Source of the DNA: Saccharospirillum sp040881935 | Lineage (GTDB): Bacteria; Pseudomonadota; Gammaproteobacteria; Pseudomonadales; Natronospirillaceae | Direction of reading: 5' to 3' | DNA length: 64,000 nt | Assembly: GCF_040881935.1 (NCBI RefSeq) | Contig: NZ_JBBECH010000026.1 | Coordinates: 62,001-126,000 of the forward strand | Shown: one piece after another, positions 51,134 to 60,408 of the stretch | Numbering within the stretch: position 1 is the first letter of the stretch | How the letters are laid out: each line of letters begins with the position of its first letter | Notes under the pieces: generated by a model | What the model was told of the DNA's origin: nothing | The model's input: the letters and a program-made list of their open reading frames with translations, nothing else | Database searches by the model: none | Translations under genes and position numbers: made by a program

Positions 51134-51979
51134 TTAGCCGGTAATTAAGTCGGGCTGACCTTTAATGAAGTCATCCAGTGCCTTCATTTGCGCCAGGAAA
51201 GGTTTTAGTTGCTCCAGGGGCAGGGCACTGGGGCCGTCGCATTTGGCCTGGTCAGGGTCCGGGTGTGATTCCAGGAACAAGCCAGCGATTTTCTGCGACA
51301 TGCCAGCCCGGGCCAGATCCGTTACCTGAGCCCGCCGGCCATCGGCCGAGTCGGAACGCCCGCCGGGCTTTTGTAAGGCATGGGTCACGTCAAAAATAAC
51401 CGGGTACCCGGTTTGTTTCATGATGCCGAAACCGAGCATATCGACCACCAGATTGTTGTACCCGAACGAGGTGCCGCGTTCGCACAGAATCAGCTGATCG
51501 TTACCGGCTTCCTCGCATTTACGCAGAATGTGCGCCATTTCATGAGGGGCCAGAAACTGGGCTTTCTTGATGTTGATGACGGCGCCGGTTTTAGCCATCG
51601 CCATGACCAGATCGGTCTGACGGGACAAAAAAGCCGGTAACTGAATCACATCGGCGACCTCGGCGGCAGGCTGACACTGATGGGGTTCGTGCACGTCGGT
51701 GATAACGGGCACATTGAAAGTTTGTTTGATCTCCTGCAGTATCTTCAATCCTTCGTCCAGACCCGGTCCCCGGTAGCCAGCGATCGAACTGCGATTGGCC
51801 TTGTCGAAACTGGCCTTGAAGATGTAGGGAATGCCCAATTCTTCGGCGATCCTGACATACTGTTCTGCCATGGTCATCGCCAGATCCCGGCTTTCAATGA
51901 CGTTGATGCCGCCAAACAGAGTAAACGGCTTGTCGTTACCGACGGCCAGGTTTTGAACAGAGATAGCACGCTGTTGCAT
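51134..51979 (-). CDS. kdsA: Kdo-8-phosphate synthase
   Basis: Condenses PEP with arabinose 5-phosphate. The ATG at 51979 after AAGGGAC gives 281 residues. Motifs: FTLFGGINVIESRD, YIFKASFDKANRSS, ITDVHEPHQC, QLPAFLSRQTDLV, CERGTSFGYNNLVVDM and ESHPDPDQAKCDGPSALPL. The asparagine in GGINVIES (cysteine in metal-dependent forms) marks the metal-independent E. coli class. Divergent from dinG, and in Pseudomonas kdsA lies elsewhere. Confidence 0.95.
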   Translation of the reverse strand: MQQRAISVQNLAVGNDKPFTLFGGINVIESRDLAMTMAEQYVRIAEELGIPYIFKASFDKANRSSIAGYRGPGLDEGLKILQEIKQTFNVPVITDVHEPHQCQPAAEVADVIQLPAFLSRQTDLVMAMAKTGAVINIKKAQFLAPHEMAHILRKCEEAGNDQLILCERGTSFGYNNLVVDMLGFGIMKQTGYPVIFDVTHALQKPGGRSDSADGRRAQVTDLARAGMSQKIAGLFLESHPDPDQAKCDGPSALPLEQLKPFLAQMKALDDFIKGQPDLITG

Positions 51980-52043
51980 AACAGTGTCCCTTATGAATTT
52001 GGCTGCCATTGTAGCCGTTGACCGCGAGAAGCTAAACCTGCCC

Positions 52044-54173
52044 ATGCTCCCCCCCGAACTGAAAGAGACCATTCAGACCGCGTACAGCGAGTATCTGACC
52101 GCCCGCGATCTCAAGGCGCGCAGTGGTCAGAAGCACATGCTGGCGCACATTGCCCGTACCTTGTCTGAGGTCGAGCTGTCGGCCGAGGGTGAGCGTCAGG
52201 GGGCCGCGCCGATTGCGGTGGTCGAGGCGGGCACCGGTACCGGCAAAACCATCGGTTATGCGCTCAGTGCCATCCCCATTGCACAGCATTTTGACAAGCG
52301 ACTGGTCATCGCCACGGCCACCGTGGCGCTGCAGGAGCAGGTAGTGCAAAAGGATATCCCCGATATCCTGGCGTCGAGCGGCCTGAGCTTCAATGCGGTT
52401 CTGGCCAAGGGTCGCGGCCGCTACCTGTGCCTGCAGCGACTGGAACAAAGCATTCAAATGCAGGAAGGGGCCGTGACTGCTTTGTCTCTGTTTGAAGAGA
52501 CCATGGCGGACGATGAAGCGGCCTTGCAGGTCTACACGGACATGCTGGACCAGTTTGGGCGAGGGCAGTGGAACGGAGATCGGGATCAGTGGCCAGACCG
52601 CCTTGACGATCAGCTGTGGCGGCCGGTCACATCGACTCACCGGGAGTGCCTGAATCGACGCTGCCCACATTTTCAGAACTGCCCGTTCTACGAGACGCGC
52701 AAGGAACTGGAAGATGCCGACGTCATCATTGCTAACCACGACCTGGTGATGGCTGACCTGGCGCTGGGCGGCGGGGTTATTTTACCCGCGCCAGCGCAGA
52801 CCATTTATGTGTTCGATGAAGGGCATCATCTACCGGATAAGGGGTTGTCTCACTTTGCCAGCCAATTGCCGTTCAAGCAGACGTTGAACCAGATTGAAGG
52901 CTGGCGAAAACAACTGCCCAAAGTCAGACTGGAACTGGCCTATGGTGATACCGAAGAGACCATGCTGGACCAACTGGAAGCGGCGATGGGGGATGCCCAC
53001 CTGTGCCTGACGGACGCCTGGGGAGCGCTGGCACCGGTGCGTCAGCGCCTCGACGGACATTTGTCGACACTCACCGTGCACGACCCGGATTGGCTTGCCC
53101 AGACGCAAGCCTTGCTGGCACCACTCGAGCACCCTCTGAAGCAACTGTGTAACGCTCTGCTGCGCCTTGATGAGGCGGTTCGCAAGCGACTGTCGGCCTC
53201 GCAGGATGTCGATGAAAAAGGGCGCCTGGAACAAACCCTGCCGCTGCTTGGTCGCTGGATGGGCCGGGCCGAGCCAGCACGCGATCTGGTGGTTGCCTGG
53301 CGGCAGGAAGACAAAGCGGAAGCGCCACCGACGGCCCGCTGGTTCGATAACATCGACTTGCCGGACTATCAGGATCTGGTGTTGAACGCGAGCCCGGTGT
53401 CGGCACAGTCTATTCTGCGCCAGCATATCTGGAACCGCTGTTTTGGAGCCATTATCACCTCGGCGACCCTGACCATCGCCGGGGATTTCAATCGCTTTGC
53501 CTTGCAGTCGGGCTTGCCCGACCATACCGGCTACCTGCAGGTATCGAGTCCGTTTGATTATCAGTCCCGGGTTGTGGCACGTGTTCCGGCCATCGCCTGC
53601 GATGGTGGTCTGCGCGAGGCACACACCACGGCGATGATCGAAGCGGTGCAGGAATATTTGCCAACGTCGACCGGTAATTTGGTGCTGTTTTCGTCGCGCC
53701 AGCAGATGAACGAGGTGTATCGTGGCCTGAGTGCCGACTGGCAGGAGCGGGTAACCCTGCAGGATGCCTTGCCCAAAAACGCGCTGATTAATCATCACCG
53801 GGAACGGCTCGAAAGCGGTCAGGGTTCTACGTTATTTGGCCTGGCCAGTTTGGCTGAGGGCGTGGATTTGCCGGGGAATTATCTGACCCATCTGATGATT
53901 GCCAAGCTGCCGTTTGCAACGCCCGACGACCCGATACTGTCGACGCTATCGTTGTGGCTGGAGCAGCGCGGGTCTAATCCCTTCGCGCAGGTCAGTTTGC
54001 CGACGGCCATTATTCGTCTGGTGCAGGCTTGCGGCCGCCTGATACGCAATGAGTCAGACAGCGGCACACTCTGGTTTATGGACAGACGCCTGATCGACAA
54101 GCGTTATGGCTCCCTGGTACGCCAGTCACTGCCGGATTACCGGTGGGAAGTGGAGCCCCCGGCACCGCGCTAG
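52044..54173 (+). CDS. dinG: ATP-dependent DNA helicase DinG
   Basis: Fe-S superfamily 2 helicase resolving D-loops and R-loops. It has 709 residues from the ATG at 52044, where family similarity begins (LPPELKETIQTAYSEYL); in-frame starts at 51984 (GTG) and 51993 (ATG) are possible, and none has a strong ribosome site. Walker A is EAGTGTGKTIGY near 62-73. Fe-S cysteines are in GRYLCLQRL and ECLNRRCPHFQNC. The DEAH box reads FDEGHHL. The C-terminal helicase motif is VQACGRLIRNESD. No LexA box is visible upstream, unlike E. coli dinG. Confidence 0.9.
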   Translation: MLPPELKETIQTAYSEYLTARDLKARSGQKHMLAHIARTLSEVELSAEGERQGAAPIAVVEAGTGTGKTIGYALSAIPIAQHFDKRLVIATATVALQEQVVQKDIPDILASSGLSFNAVLAKGRGRYLCLQRLEQSIQMQEGAVTALSLFEETMADDEAALQVYTDMLDQFGRGQWNGDRDQWPDRLDDQLWRPVTSTHRECLNRRCPHFQNCPFYETRKELEDADVIIANHDLVMADLALGGGVILPAPAQTIYVFDEGHHLPDKGLSHFASQLPFKQTLNQIEGWRKQLPKVRLELAYGDTEETMLDQLEAAMGDAHLCLTDAWGALAPVRQRLDGHLSTLTVHDPDWLAQTQALLAPLEHPLKQLCNALLRLDEAVRKRLSASQDVDEKGRLEQTLPLLGRWMGRAEPARDLVVAWRQEDKAEAPPTARWFDNIDLPDYQDLVLNASPVSAQSILRQHIWNRCFGAIITSATLTIAGDFNRFALQSGLPDHTGYLQVSSPFDYQSRVVARVPAIACDGGLREAHTTAMIEAVQEYLPTSTGNLVLFSSRQQMNEVYRGLSADWQERVTLQDALPKNALINHHRERLESGQGSTLFGLASLAEGVDLPGNYLTHLMIAKLPFATPDDPILSTLSLWLEQRGSNPFAQVSLPTAIIRLVQACGRLIRNESDSGTLWFMDRRLIDKRYGSLVRQSLPDYRWEVEPPAPR

Positions 54174-54191
54174 CTGGTTAGGCGGGAATAC

Positions 54192-55265
54192 TCAAAGATC
54201 CTGTGAGTCCAACATTGACCGGGACAGGGTGCCTCTGGGCAACTGCATGGTAATACAATGCAGGCTGCCAAATTGTTCGATCAGGGCGCGGCAGGGCAAG
54301 CCGACTACACGATGACCGGGAAAGGCTTCGGCTAACCGTTCCAGCGCCACTCCATCCTGCGGCACGCCGTAGGTTGGCACCAGAAGGACCTGATTGGCCA
54401 CCAGGAAATTGGCGTAGGTCGCGGGTAATCGCTGTCCTTCCTGATTGTATTGAGCGTCTGGCCAGGGCAGTTCTACCAGACGGTAAGGAGTACCCTGGGC
54501 ATCGGTGAACGTTTCCAGCTCCGACTTCATGGCATAGAGCCTGTCATAGTGCTCGTCGGCCACATCCTGACAGCCCTGGAATACCAGGACGCCCTCTGGT
54601 GCAAAACGCGCCAGGGTATCAATGTGAGCGTCGGTGTCGTCACCGGCCAGCGCACCGTTTTGCAACCACAATACCTGATCAACACCGAACCAGTCTTTCA
54701 ACCGCGATTCGACGGTGTGGCGGGAAGTTTCTGAATTCCGGTTTGGGTTCAGCAGACAGGTTGTTGTGGTCAGCAGGGTTCCCCGACCGTCTGATTCGAT
54801 GCTGCCACCTTCGAGCACCCAATCGATACGTTGCATCGATGCGGCAAACAGCGCTTTTTCAGCCATGTTCTGGTTCAGCTCGTTGTCCAGCCGGGCATCG
54901 AATTTACCCCCCCAGCCGTTAAACGTGAAATCGAGTAACATTGGCTGGTCGTCGTCCAACACGGTAATGGGGCCGTGATCGCGGGCCCAGGTGTCGTTAC
55001 TGTCGACCAGGATTAGATGGCAGCGCGCCTGGTTAATGCCATCGCGCTCGAACAAGACGGTGAGTCGGTCGGTATCGATGCTGGAGTGCACCTGAATCAG
55101 CACATCCTGGGTGTGGCTGAGCGTACTGAGCAGATCCAGGTAAACGTCTTCGGCTTCGGCCATAGCGTCGGCCCAGTCGCTGTCGGGGTGGGGCCAGGTA
55201 ATCAGAATGGCGTCCTGTGGATACCATTCAGCGGGCAGGTAGCGTTGGCTCATAGACTTGGTCAT
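54192..55265 (-). CDS. aguA: agmatine deiminase
   Basis: Hydrolyses agmatine to N-carbamoylputrescine in putrescine synthesis or agmatine use. 357 residues from the ATG at 55265. Porphyromonas-type peptidylarginine deiminase fold: DAILITWPHPDSDW, NDTWARDHGPI, WVLEGGSIESDGRGTLLTT, DDTDAHIDTLARF, and the catalytic cysteine near 337 in GSLHCITMQLPRG. The WARDHGP and GxLHCxT motifs support agmatine rather than peptidyl-arginine as substrate. No N-carbamoylputrescine amidase (aguB) is adjacent. Converges with dinG. Confidence 0.92.
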   Translation of the reverse strand: MTKSMSQRYLPAEWYPQDAILITWPHPDSDWADAMAEAEDVYLDLLSTLSHTQDVLIQVHSSIDTDRLTVLFERDGINQARCHLILVDSNDTWARDHGPITVLDDDQPMLLDFTFNGWGGKFDARLDNELNQNMAEKALFAASMQRIDWVLEGGSIESDGRGTLLTTTTCLLNPNRNSETSRHTVESRLKDWFGVDQVLWLQNGALAGDDTDAHIDTLARFAPEGVLVFQGCQDVADEHYDRLYAMKSELETFTDAQGTPYRLVELPWPDAQYNQEGQRLPATYANFLVANQVLLVPTYGVPQDGVALERLAEAFPGHRVVGLPCRALIEQFGSLHCITMQLPRGTLSRSMLDSQDL

Positions 55266-55586
55266 CACGCCTGAAATAAAAAGGGCAGGCAGTATACAGG
55301 CTGTCTTCGACTTTTGCTTGTTTGTCGGCCTCTGATTGACGTTCTGTTACACCCCGGGTCGTTCGCTGCGATTTTGCGCCTGTACTGTTCTTTTATAACA
55401 CGGCAACCTGATGCAGTTCTGGAAAATAATAGGCGATGGCAGAGCGCCCCTTTTTGGATAGACGAAATCAAGTGGACAGGGTGAATGTCCATTCCACGTT
55501 AACTAATGTAACGAAGACGAAAAGCTCATACCCTGAACCTGAGTGTACCTAAAATGGTCTTGGCACGCTCAGGGCAGGGTGGTTTA
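55266..55586. other. intergenic region between agmatine deiminase and lolC
   Basis: No gene is seen in these 321 bases. It must hold the two divergent promoters; a TATAAC at about 55395 and a GGACA...TGTCC dyad near 55473-55490 are visible, but neither is a convincing assignment. Confidence 0.35.
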
Positions 55587-56840
55587 ATGCCCGCCATGCT
55601 GAATAATATCCCGCTTTTGGTCGGTTTGCGTTATTTGCGCGCCCGCCGCAGAAATCATTTTATATCCTTCATTTCCGGCGTCTCGATGATTGGCCTGACC
55701 TTGGGGGTCATGGTGTTGATCATCGTCTTGTCAGTTATGAACGGCTTCGACCGTGAATTGCGCAATCGAATTCTCGGTATGGTGCCGCACGCCACTCTGT
55801 CGCAACCGGGCGAAATGTCAGACTGGCAATCGGTGGTTAACACCGTCACTGAGCATCCGCAGGTGCTCGGAGCCAGCCCCTATACGGAAAGTCAGGGCAT
55901 GCTGGTAGGGCGGTCCCAAACCAAAGGCGCCCTGATCAATGGTGTTGATCCGCAGACGCTGGCTGATGTTTCCATTTTGCCCAATCACATGGTGTCCGGA
56001 TCACTGGAGCCGTTAGTCGAAGGCGGCTTTGGCATTGTACTGGGTGACATTATGGCGCGCACGCTGGGTGTGGGCGTCGGCGACAAAGTTACCATGATGG
56101 TGCCAGAAGTAACCGTTAACCTGGCCGGTGTAACGCCCCGATTCAAGCGGTTTGAAGTCGTTGGCACCTTTTCTGTGGGTGCCGAACTCGACGCAAATCT
56201 GGCCGTTGTTCACATGACGGATTTGGGCCGGATTCTGCGTTACGGTAATGCGGTTGATGGTGTTCATTTGAAAGTGGACGACCTCTTTGACGCCCGGCGT
56301 ATTGGTGTGGAGGCCGGGCGCGAATTAACCGGGCGCTATCTGGTCAGTGACTGGAGCCGGACTCAGGGTAACCTGTTCCAGGCCATTCAAATGGAAAAAC
56401 GCATGGTCGGTCTGCTGCTGTTTATGATTGTCGCCGTCGCCGTATTTAACATCGTATCGAGCCTGGTTATGGTTGTGACCGACAAGCAGGGCGAGATTGC
56501 CATCTTGCGCACCCTGGGCGCTCGCACCGGGCAAATTATGGGGATATTCATAGTGCAAGGCACGGCCATCGGGCTAATCGGTATCACCCTGGGGGTTGTT
56601 CTGGGTGTGATCGGTGCCTGGTCGGTGGCGGACATCATTGCCTGGTTTGAACAACTGCTGAATATCCAGTTTCTGAATGCCGAGGTTTATTTTATCAGTT
56701 ACATACCGTCTGAACTAAAGTGGTCTGACGTTCGCCTCATTGCAGCGTCGACGTTTGTGATCAGCGTTCTGGCAACGCTGTATCCTGCCTGGCGTGCTTC
56801 GCGCATTTCACCAGCGGAGGCACTGCGTTATGAGTCTTGA
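55587..56840 (+). CDS. lolC: lipoprotein-releasing ABC transporter permease (LolC/LolE family)
   Basis: Inner-membrane subunit that extracts outer-membrane lipoproteins and passes them to LolA. 417 residues: N-terminal GLRYLRARRRNHFISFISGVSMIGLTLGVMVLIIVLSVMNGFDREL with TM1, a periplasmic MacB-like domain (about 70-260), then three TM helices, ending LATLYPAWRASRISPAEALRYE. The 3' end overlaps lolD by 11 bases. Only one LolC/E gene is present before lolD and none after it, so it may be a LolF-type homodimeric permease or pair with one encoded elsewhere. Confidence 0.9.
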   Translation: MPAMLNNIPLLVGLRYLRARRRNHFISFISGVSMIGLTLGVMVLIIVLSVMNGFDRELRNRILGMVPHATLSQPGEMSDWQSVVNTVTEHPQVLGASPYTESQGMLVGRSQTKGALINGVDPQTLADVSILPNHMVSGSLEPLVEGGFGIVLGDIMARTLGVGVGDKVTMMVPEVTVNLAGVTPRFKRFEVVGTFSVGAELDANLAVVHMTDLGRILRYGNAVDGVHLKVDDLFDARRIGVEAGRELTGRYLVSDWSRTQGNLFQAIQMEKRMVGLLLFMIVAVAVFNIVSSLVMVVTDKQGEIAILRTLGARTGQIMGIFIVQGTAIGLIGITLGVVLGVIGAWSVADIIAWFEQLLNIQFLNAEVYFISYIPSELKWSDVRLIAASTFVISVLATLYPAWRASRISPAEALRYES

Positions 56841-57513
56841 TGTGTTGCGTTGCGAAAACGTGGGTCGGTTTTTCAACATGGGCCCCGAGCAGGTTGAGGT
56901 ATTGCACGACATCAATTTCTCCATAAACCCCGGTGAACTGGTCAGCATTGTCGGCAGCAGTGGGTCGGGAAAAACGACACTGCTGAATTTACTGGCCGGA
57001 CTGGATTCTCCCAGTGTCGGCGAGGTTTATATGGCAGACCAGGCGATGTCGACTCTGAGCGATCGCCGTCGCGCTCAGTTGCGCAATCAGCACATGGGCT
57101 TTGTGTTTCAGTTCCACCACCTGCTGCCTGAATTTACCGCACTGGAAAATATCCTGTTGCCACAAGTAATAGGGGGCACGAATTCTGCGGAAACCGAACC
57201 CAGAGCAATGCAACTGCTGGAACGAGTGGGATTGCGTGATCGGGCCCGGCACCGGCCCGCCGAATTGTCCGGTGGTGAGCGCCAGCGAGTGGCCATTGCC
57301 CGGGCGCTGATCAATCATCCGCCCGTGGTATTAATGGACGAGCCAACCGGGAACCTTGACGATACGACCTCGGAGCAGGTTCATGAGCTGATCATGGAAC
57401 TAAACCGCGACCTGGACTCCAGTTTCATCGTCGTTACCCATAACCAGGATTGGGCTCGCCAGATGCCCAAGCAATACCTGCTAAAACGCGGTCGCCTCGA
57501 ACAATCCCGCTAA
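56830..57513 (+). CDS. lolD: lipoprotein-releasing ABC transporter ATPase LolD
   Basis: 227 residues from the ATG at 56830, inside the end of lolC. Walker A is IVGSSGSGKTTLLNLLAG, the Q-loop FVFQFHHLLPEFTALENI, the ABC signature LSGGERQRVAIARAL and Walker B VVLMDEPTGNLD; the switch is His in VVTHNQDWA. Powers lipoprotein release with the LolC/E subunit. Confidence 0.95.
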   Translation: MSLDVLRCENVGRFFNMGPEQVEVLHDINFSINPGELVSIVGSSGSGKTTLLNLLAGLDSPSVGEVYMADQAMSTLSDRRRAQLRNQHMGFVFQFHHLLPEFTALENILLPQVIGGTNSAETEPRAMQLLERVGLRDRARHRPAELSGGERQRVAIARALINHPPVVLMDEPTGNLDDTTSEQVHELIMELNRDLDSSFIVVTHNQDWARQMPKQYLLKRGRLEQSR

Positions 57514-58040
57514 ACACCTCGTCGCAGTTGCCGTAACCGGTTGCGGCGACGACGATTTAAGCGCATTCGCCAATGGTAGAGGCCGCTGATGGTGAAGTAC
57601 CCGATCGGTGCCAGTACCAACCCGCATATAATACCCCCCAGGAACGTCGGCCAATACAAATCCATGATCAGGGTCGAACCCCATCCCTTATGTTGAATTG
57701 TTTCGAACGCGATCACAGATCGGCCAGTTAATTGCGCGCCAAGCCAGTAAGTGCCATAGAATATCACCGGCATCGTGAACGGATTACTGAGCCAGACAAG
57801 GGCCAGAGAGACGGGCAGATTGGCGGTAAAAAAAAGCGCGGCCAATGCGGCCAGTGGCATTTGACCGGGAATCGGGAGTAACGCCACGAACAACCCGATG
57901 GCAAACGCACGCGCGACACTGCGGCGATTCAAATGCCAGATACCAGGCTCATGCAACCAGTGACCAAATCGATTCAGGCCAGGCAGTTGTCTGATGCGGT
58001 CGGGGTGGGGCATCCACTTTTGCAGGGTGCGGCGGGGCAT
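57510..58040 (-). CDS. DUF2062 family membrane protein
   Basis: 176 residues. The hydrophobic core SVARAFAIGLFVALLPIPGQM, PVSLALVWLSNPFTMPVIFYGTYWLG and FLGGIICGLVLAPIGYFTI is the DUF2062 pattern with three membrane helices, followed by a very basic tail (RMRLNRRRRNRLRQLRRG). The same gene lies between lol and comEC in Pseudomonas. It overlaps the lolD stop by 4 bases, tail to tail. Function unknown. Confidence 0.88.
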   Translation of the reverse strand: MPRRTLQKWMPHPDRIRQLPGLNRFGHWLHEPGIWHLNRRSVARAFAIGLFVALLPIPGQMPLAALAALFFTANLPVSLALVWLSNPFTMPVIFYGTYWLGAQLTGRSVIAFETIQHKGWGSTLIMDLYWPTFLGGIICGLVLAPIGYFTISGLYHWRMRLNRRRRNRLRQLRRGV

Positions 58041-58098
58041 GGCAGAGACGTACTTAGAATAGAAAGACAGTATGCCTATTTAAAGGAGCTTGCACTAT

Positions 58099-60324
58099 AT
58101 GGTCAAGGGTATGACCAGCCTGGCAATGCTGAGTATAGGCTTGCCCTTACTCTGGTTTTACATCGGCGTCGAGTGGGCCACCGGTTTACTGGCAATGGTG
58201 GTTCTGGTGACCGCCTGGCGTCAGCCAGTCCTGGCGGGCTTGCTGTTTGTGGTTACGGCAACCTTGTTGCTGCGGCTGGAGTACGAGGCTCGCTTTCTGT
58301 TACCGGCTCAGTGGCAACACGGCACCGCCGAACTGACGGTTTGTTTGTCGCAACCGGCCCGGGTATTTGATGACTATCAATCTGTGGTTGCGGCGGTTAC
58401 CTACCAACCTGACACCCTGGCATTACGCCGGCTGCGCTTCACCGCGGACACCGACCGGGTACTTCAGGCTGGCGATTGTGTATCCGGCGACTTTCGTCTT
58501 AGGAAGCCGGTTGGAGCTTTGGTGCCGGGCCAATTCAATGCCACCCGCTATTATTTCAGCGAACGCATCGATGCGCTCGGCAGTTTGCTGGAAATCCACC
58601 GGGTAGTGCCACAGCCGGGTCTACCGGTTCGGTTGCATAACCGCGCAGCGCCTCATTTTCAGCAAATCGATGCGCGGGCAATCTGGTCCGCTCTGAGCCT
58701 GGGGTGGTCGTCCAGTCTGCCTGCTCATCTGGGCGATTTGTTTGAACAAACTCAGTTGAAACACCTGATGGTAGTCAGTGGCATGCACGTTGGTATCGTG
58801 GCTGCCTGGGGGCTGTTGCTGGGACGCGCCCTGTTGCATCTGCCCGGTGTGCCGCTGAACCGCAGTTTTCATCTTCAGTTGGCCTGGGTGGGGTTATTGT
58901 GTGGCGCCTTTGTCGCTCTGACGGGTTTTGGTTTTCCCGCTGTGCGTGCCTGGGTAATGCTGGCCATTCCGTTAGTTGCCCTGAGTGTGGGTCGACGCTT
59001 TAACGCACTGGATGTACTGGCCTGCGCTGCCGTTGCCATCACTCTGTTTCGACCACAGGCCTGGCTCAGCACCGGTGCCTGGCTGAGTTTTATGCTGGTT
59101 GCCATTATTGTTCGTCTGGCCCAGCGCTGGTCGCAGCGCGATCATTCCGGCCTGTGGCTGGCGCTCAAACTGCAGGCGACGCTGACCCTGCTGATGATAC
59201 CCATTACCGCGGCCATGGGTTTTGTCTGGCATCCGCTGTCGTTGCTGATCAATGCGCTGATGATTCCGCTGGTCACGCTGCTGCTATTGCCATGGTCTTT
59301 GCTGATTCTGCTGTTTCCCAGTATTGCCTGGGTTAGTGGGTACGAGTGGACGATCAACATTGCCCTCGATCTGTTGGCTTGGGTCTCACCACTGTATCAA
59401 CTCGCACCCGCCTGGACCTGGTGGCAAATTGCGTTGGTGACAGTGTTGCTCTGGTGGGTGTTGAGCCAGAGCGTGGAACGCCCGGTTCGCTGGTTGGCGG
59501 CGCCGGCGCTCGTGACTGTAGCGCTGGCTTTCGGCACGCCCAGAGAGCCAGTCGACTCCTTTAAAATGACCTTGCTGGACGTAGGGCATGGCCAGGCTAT
59601 GGTGCTGCAATGGCCGAATCAGACCTGGCTGTATGACCTCGCCGGGCAGTGGCAGGATGGCCGCAGTGTAGCCCAGCAGCGCCTGGCCCACTGGTACCGG
59701 CGAGAATCGATTCAACCAACCGGACTTTTGGTCAGTCATGCCGATATGGATCACGCCGGAGGGGCTAAATGGGCCGTGCGTGAATGGCCTGAGGCGCGCC
59801 GAATTAGCGGAGACCCGGAGCGTCTGGCCAGACTCAGCGGCCAGCGCGGGTGGCGTAATTGTCATCTGCCGGATCAGGATCAGGCTGCCTTGCCATTCAA
59901 ACTCATATCGGTTCCACTGGCGCTGCAAACCAGCAGCAACGATACCTCCTGCGTTATCTGGATACCGACGCCCGCCGGGGCGGTGCTGGTTACCGGGGAT
60001 GCCAGCCGGATGGTCGAATATTGGTTGCTGCAGGCGCACCCGGAGTTGTTTCCAGTGGCGGCGCTCGTTGTTGGTCATCATGGTAGTCATACCAGCAGCG
60101 CATCGGCCTTTCTGGATGCCAGCCCCAGCGCCCAGTTGCTGGTCAGCTCGGGAGACCGGCATCTGCCACGCTGGCCGAACCCCGATTTGGTGGCGTACAC
60201 CGAGCGTCACGGTCGACCGTTGCATAACACCGCAGAGCGGGGAACCTTTACGCTGACAATGGCTGAACACCGAATGCAACTGGCAGATCATCGATCGGCT
60301 TATCGGAAACGATTTTTTAAATGA
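58099..60324 (+). CDS. comEC: DNA internalisation protein ComEC/Rec2
   Basis: Inner-membrane channel for uptake of single-stranded DNA in transformation. The ATG at 58099 lies 10 bases after AAAGGAG and gives 741 residues. N-terminal DUF4131-like part; central competence domain with about eight helices beginning HLMVVSGMHVGIVAAWG; C-terminal metallo-beta-lactamase-like nuclease from about residue 490 (LLDVGHGQAMVLQWPN, SHADMDHAGG, VTGDA, VVGHHGSHTSS). All metal motifs look intact. Presence does not by itself prove competence. Confidence 0.93.
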   Translation: MVKGMTSLAMLSIGLPLLWFYIGVEWATGLLAMVVLVTAWRQPVLAGLLFVVTATLLLRLEYEARFLLPAQWQHGTAELTVCLSQPARVFDDYQSVVAAVTYQPDTLALRRLRFTADTDRVLQAGDCVSGDFRLRKPVGALVPGQFNATRYYFSERIDALGSLLEIHRVVPQPGLPVRLHNRAAPHFQQIDARAIWSALSLGWSSSLPAHLGDLFEQTQLKHLMVVSGMHVGIVAAWGLLLGRALLHLPGVPLNRSFHLQLAWVGLLCGAFVALTGFGFPAVRAWVMLAIPLVALSVGRRFNALDVLACAAVAITLFRPQAWLSTGAWLSFMLVAIIVRLAQRWSQRDHSGLWLALKLQATLTLLMIPITAAMGFVWHPLSLLINALMIPLVTLLLLPWSLLILLFPSIAWVSGYEWTINIALDLLAWVSPLYQLAPAWTWWQIALVTVLLWWVLSQSVERPVRWLAAPALVTVALAFGTPREPVDSFKMTLLDVGHGQAMVLQWPNQTWLYDLAGQWQDGRSVAQQRLAHWYRRESIQPTGLLVSHADMDHAGGAKWAVREWPEARRISGDPERLARLSGQRGWRNCHLPDQDQAALPFKLISVPLALQTSSNDTSCVIWIPTPAGAVLVTGDASRMVEYWLLQAHPELFPVAALVVGHHGSHTSSASAFLDASPSAQLLVSSGDRHLPRWPNPDLVAYTERHGRPLHNTAERGTFTLTMAEHRMQLADHRSAYRKRFFK

Positions 60325-60341
60325 GAATTGTTTCACAATTC
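60325..60341. promoter_or_regulatory. 17-base palindrome upstream of exbB
   Basis: GAATTGT-TTC-ACAATTC, a perfect seven-base inverted repeat beginning right after the comEC stop and 68 bases before exbB. Operator-like; no T-run follows, so it is unlikely to be a terminator. The regulator is unknown. Confidence 0.4.
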
Positions 60342-60408
60342 ACCTTAAAGCCATGTTCTGACGGAAACAGTATGGTAAATTACGCCGGAGTCTATGGAGG
60401 TACGCTAA

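Noticed and set aside
59386..60336. 316-codon open frame antisense to comEC
   Set aside because: Covers the conserved metallo-beta-lactamase domain of ComEC; no features of its own.
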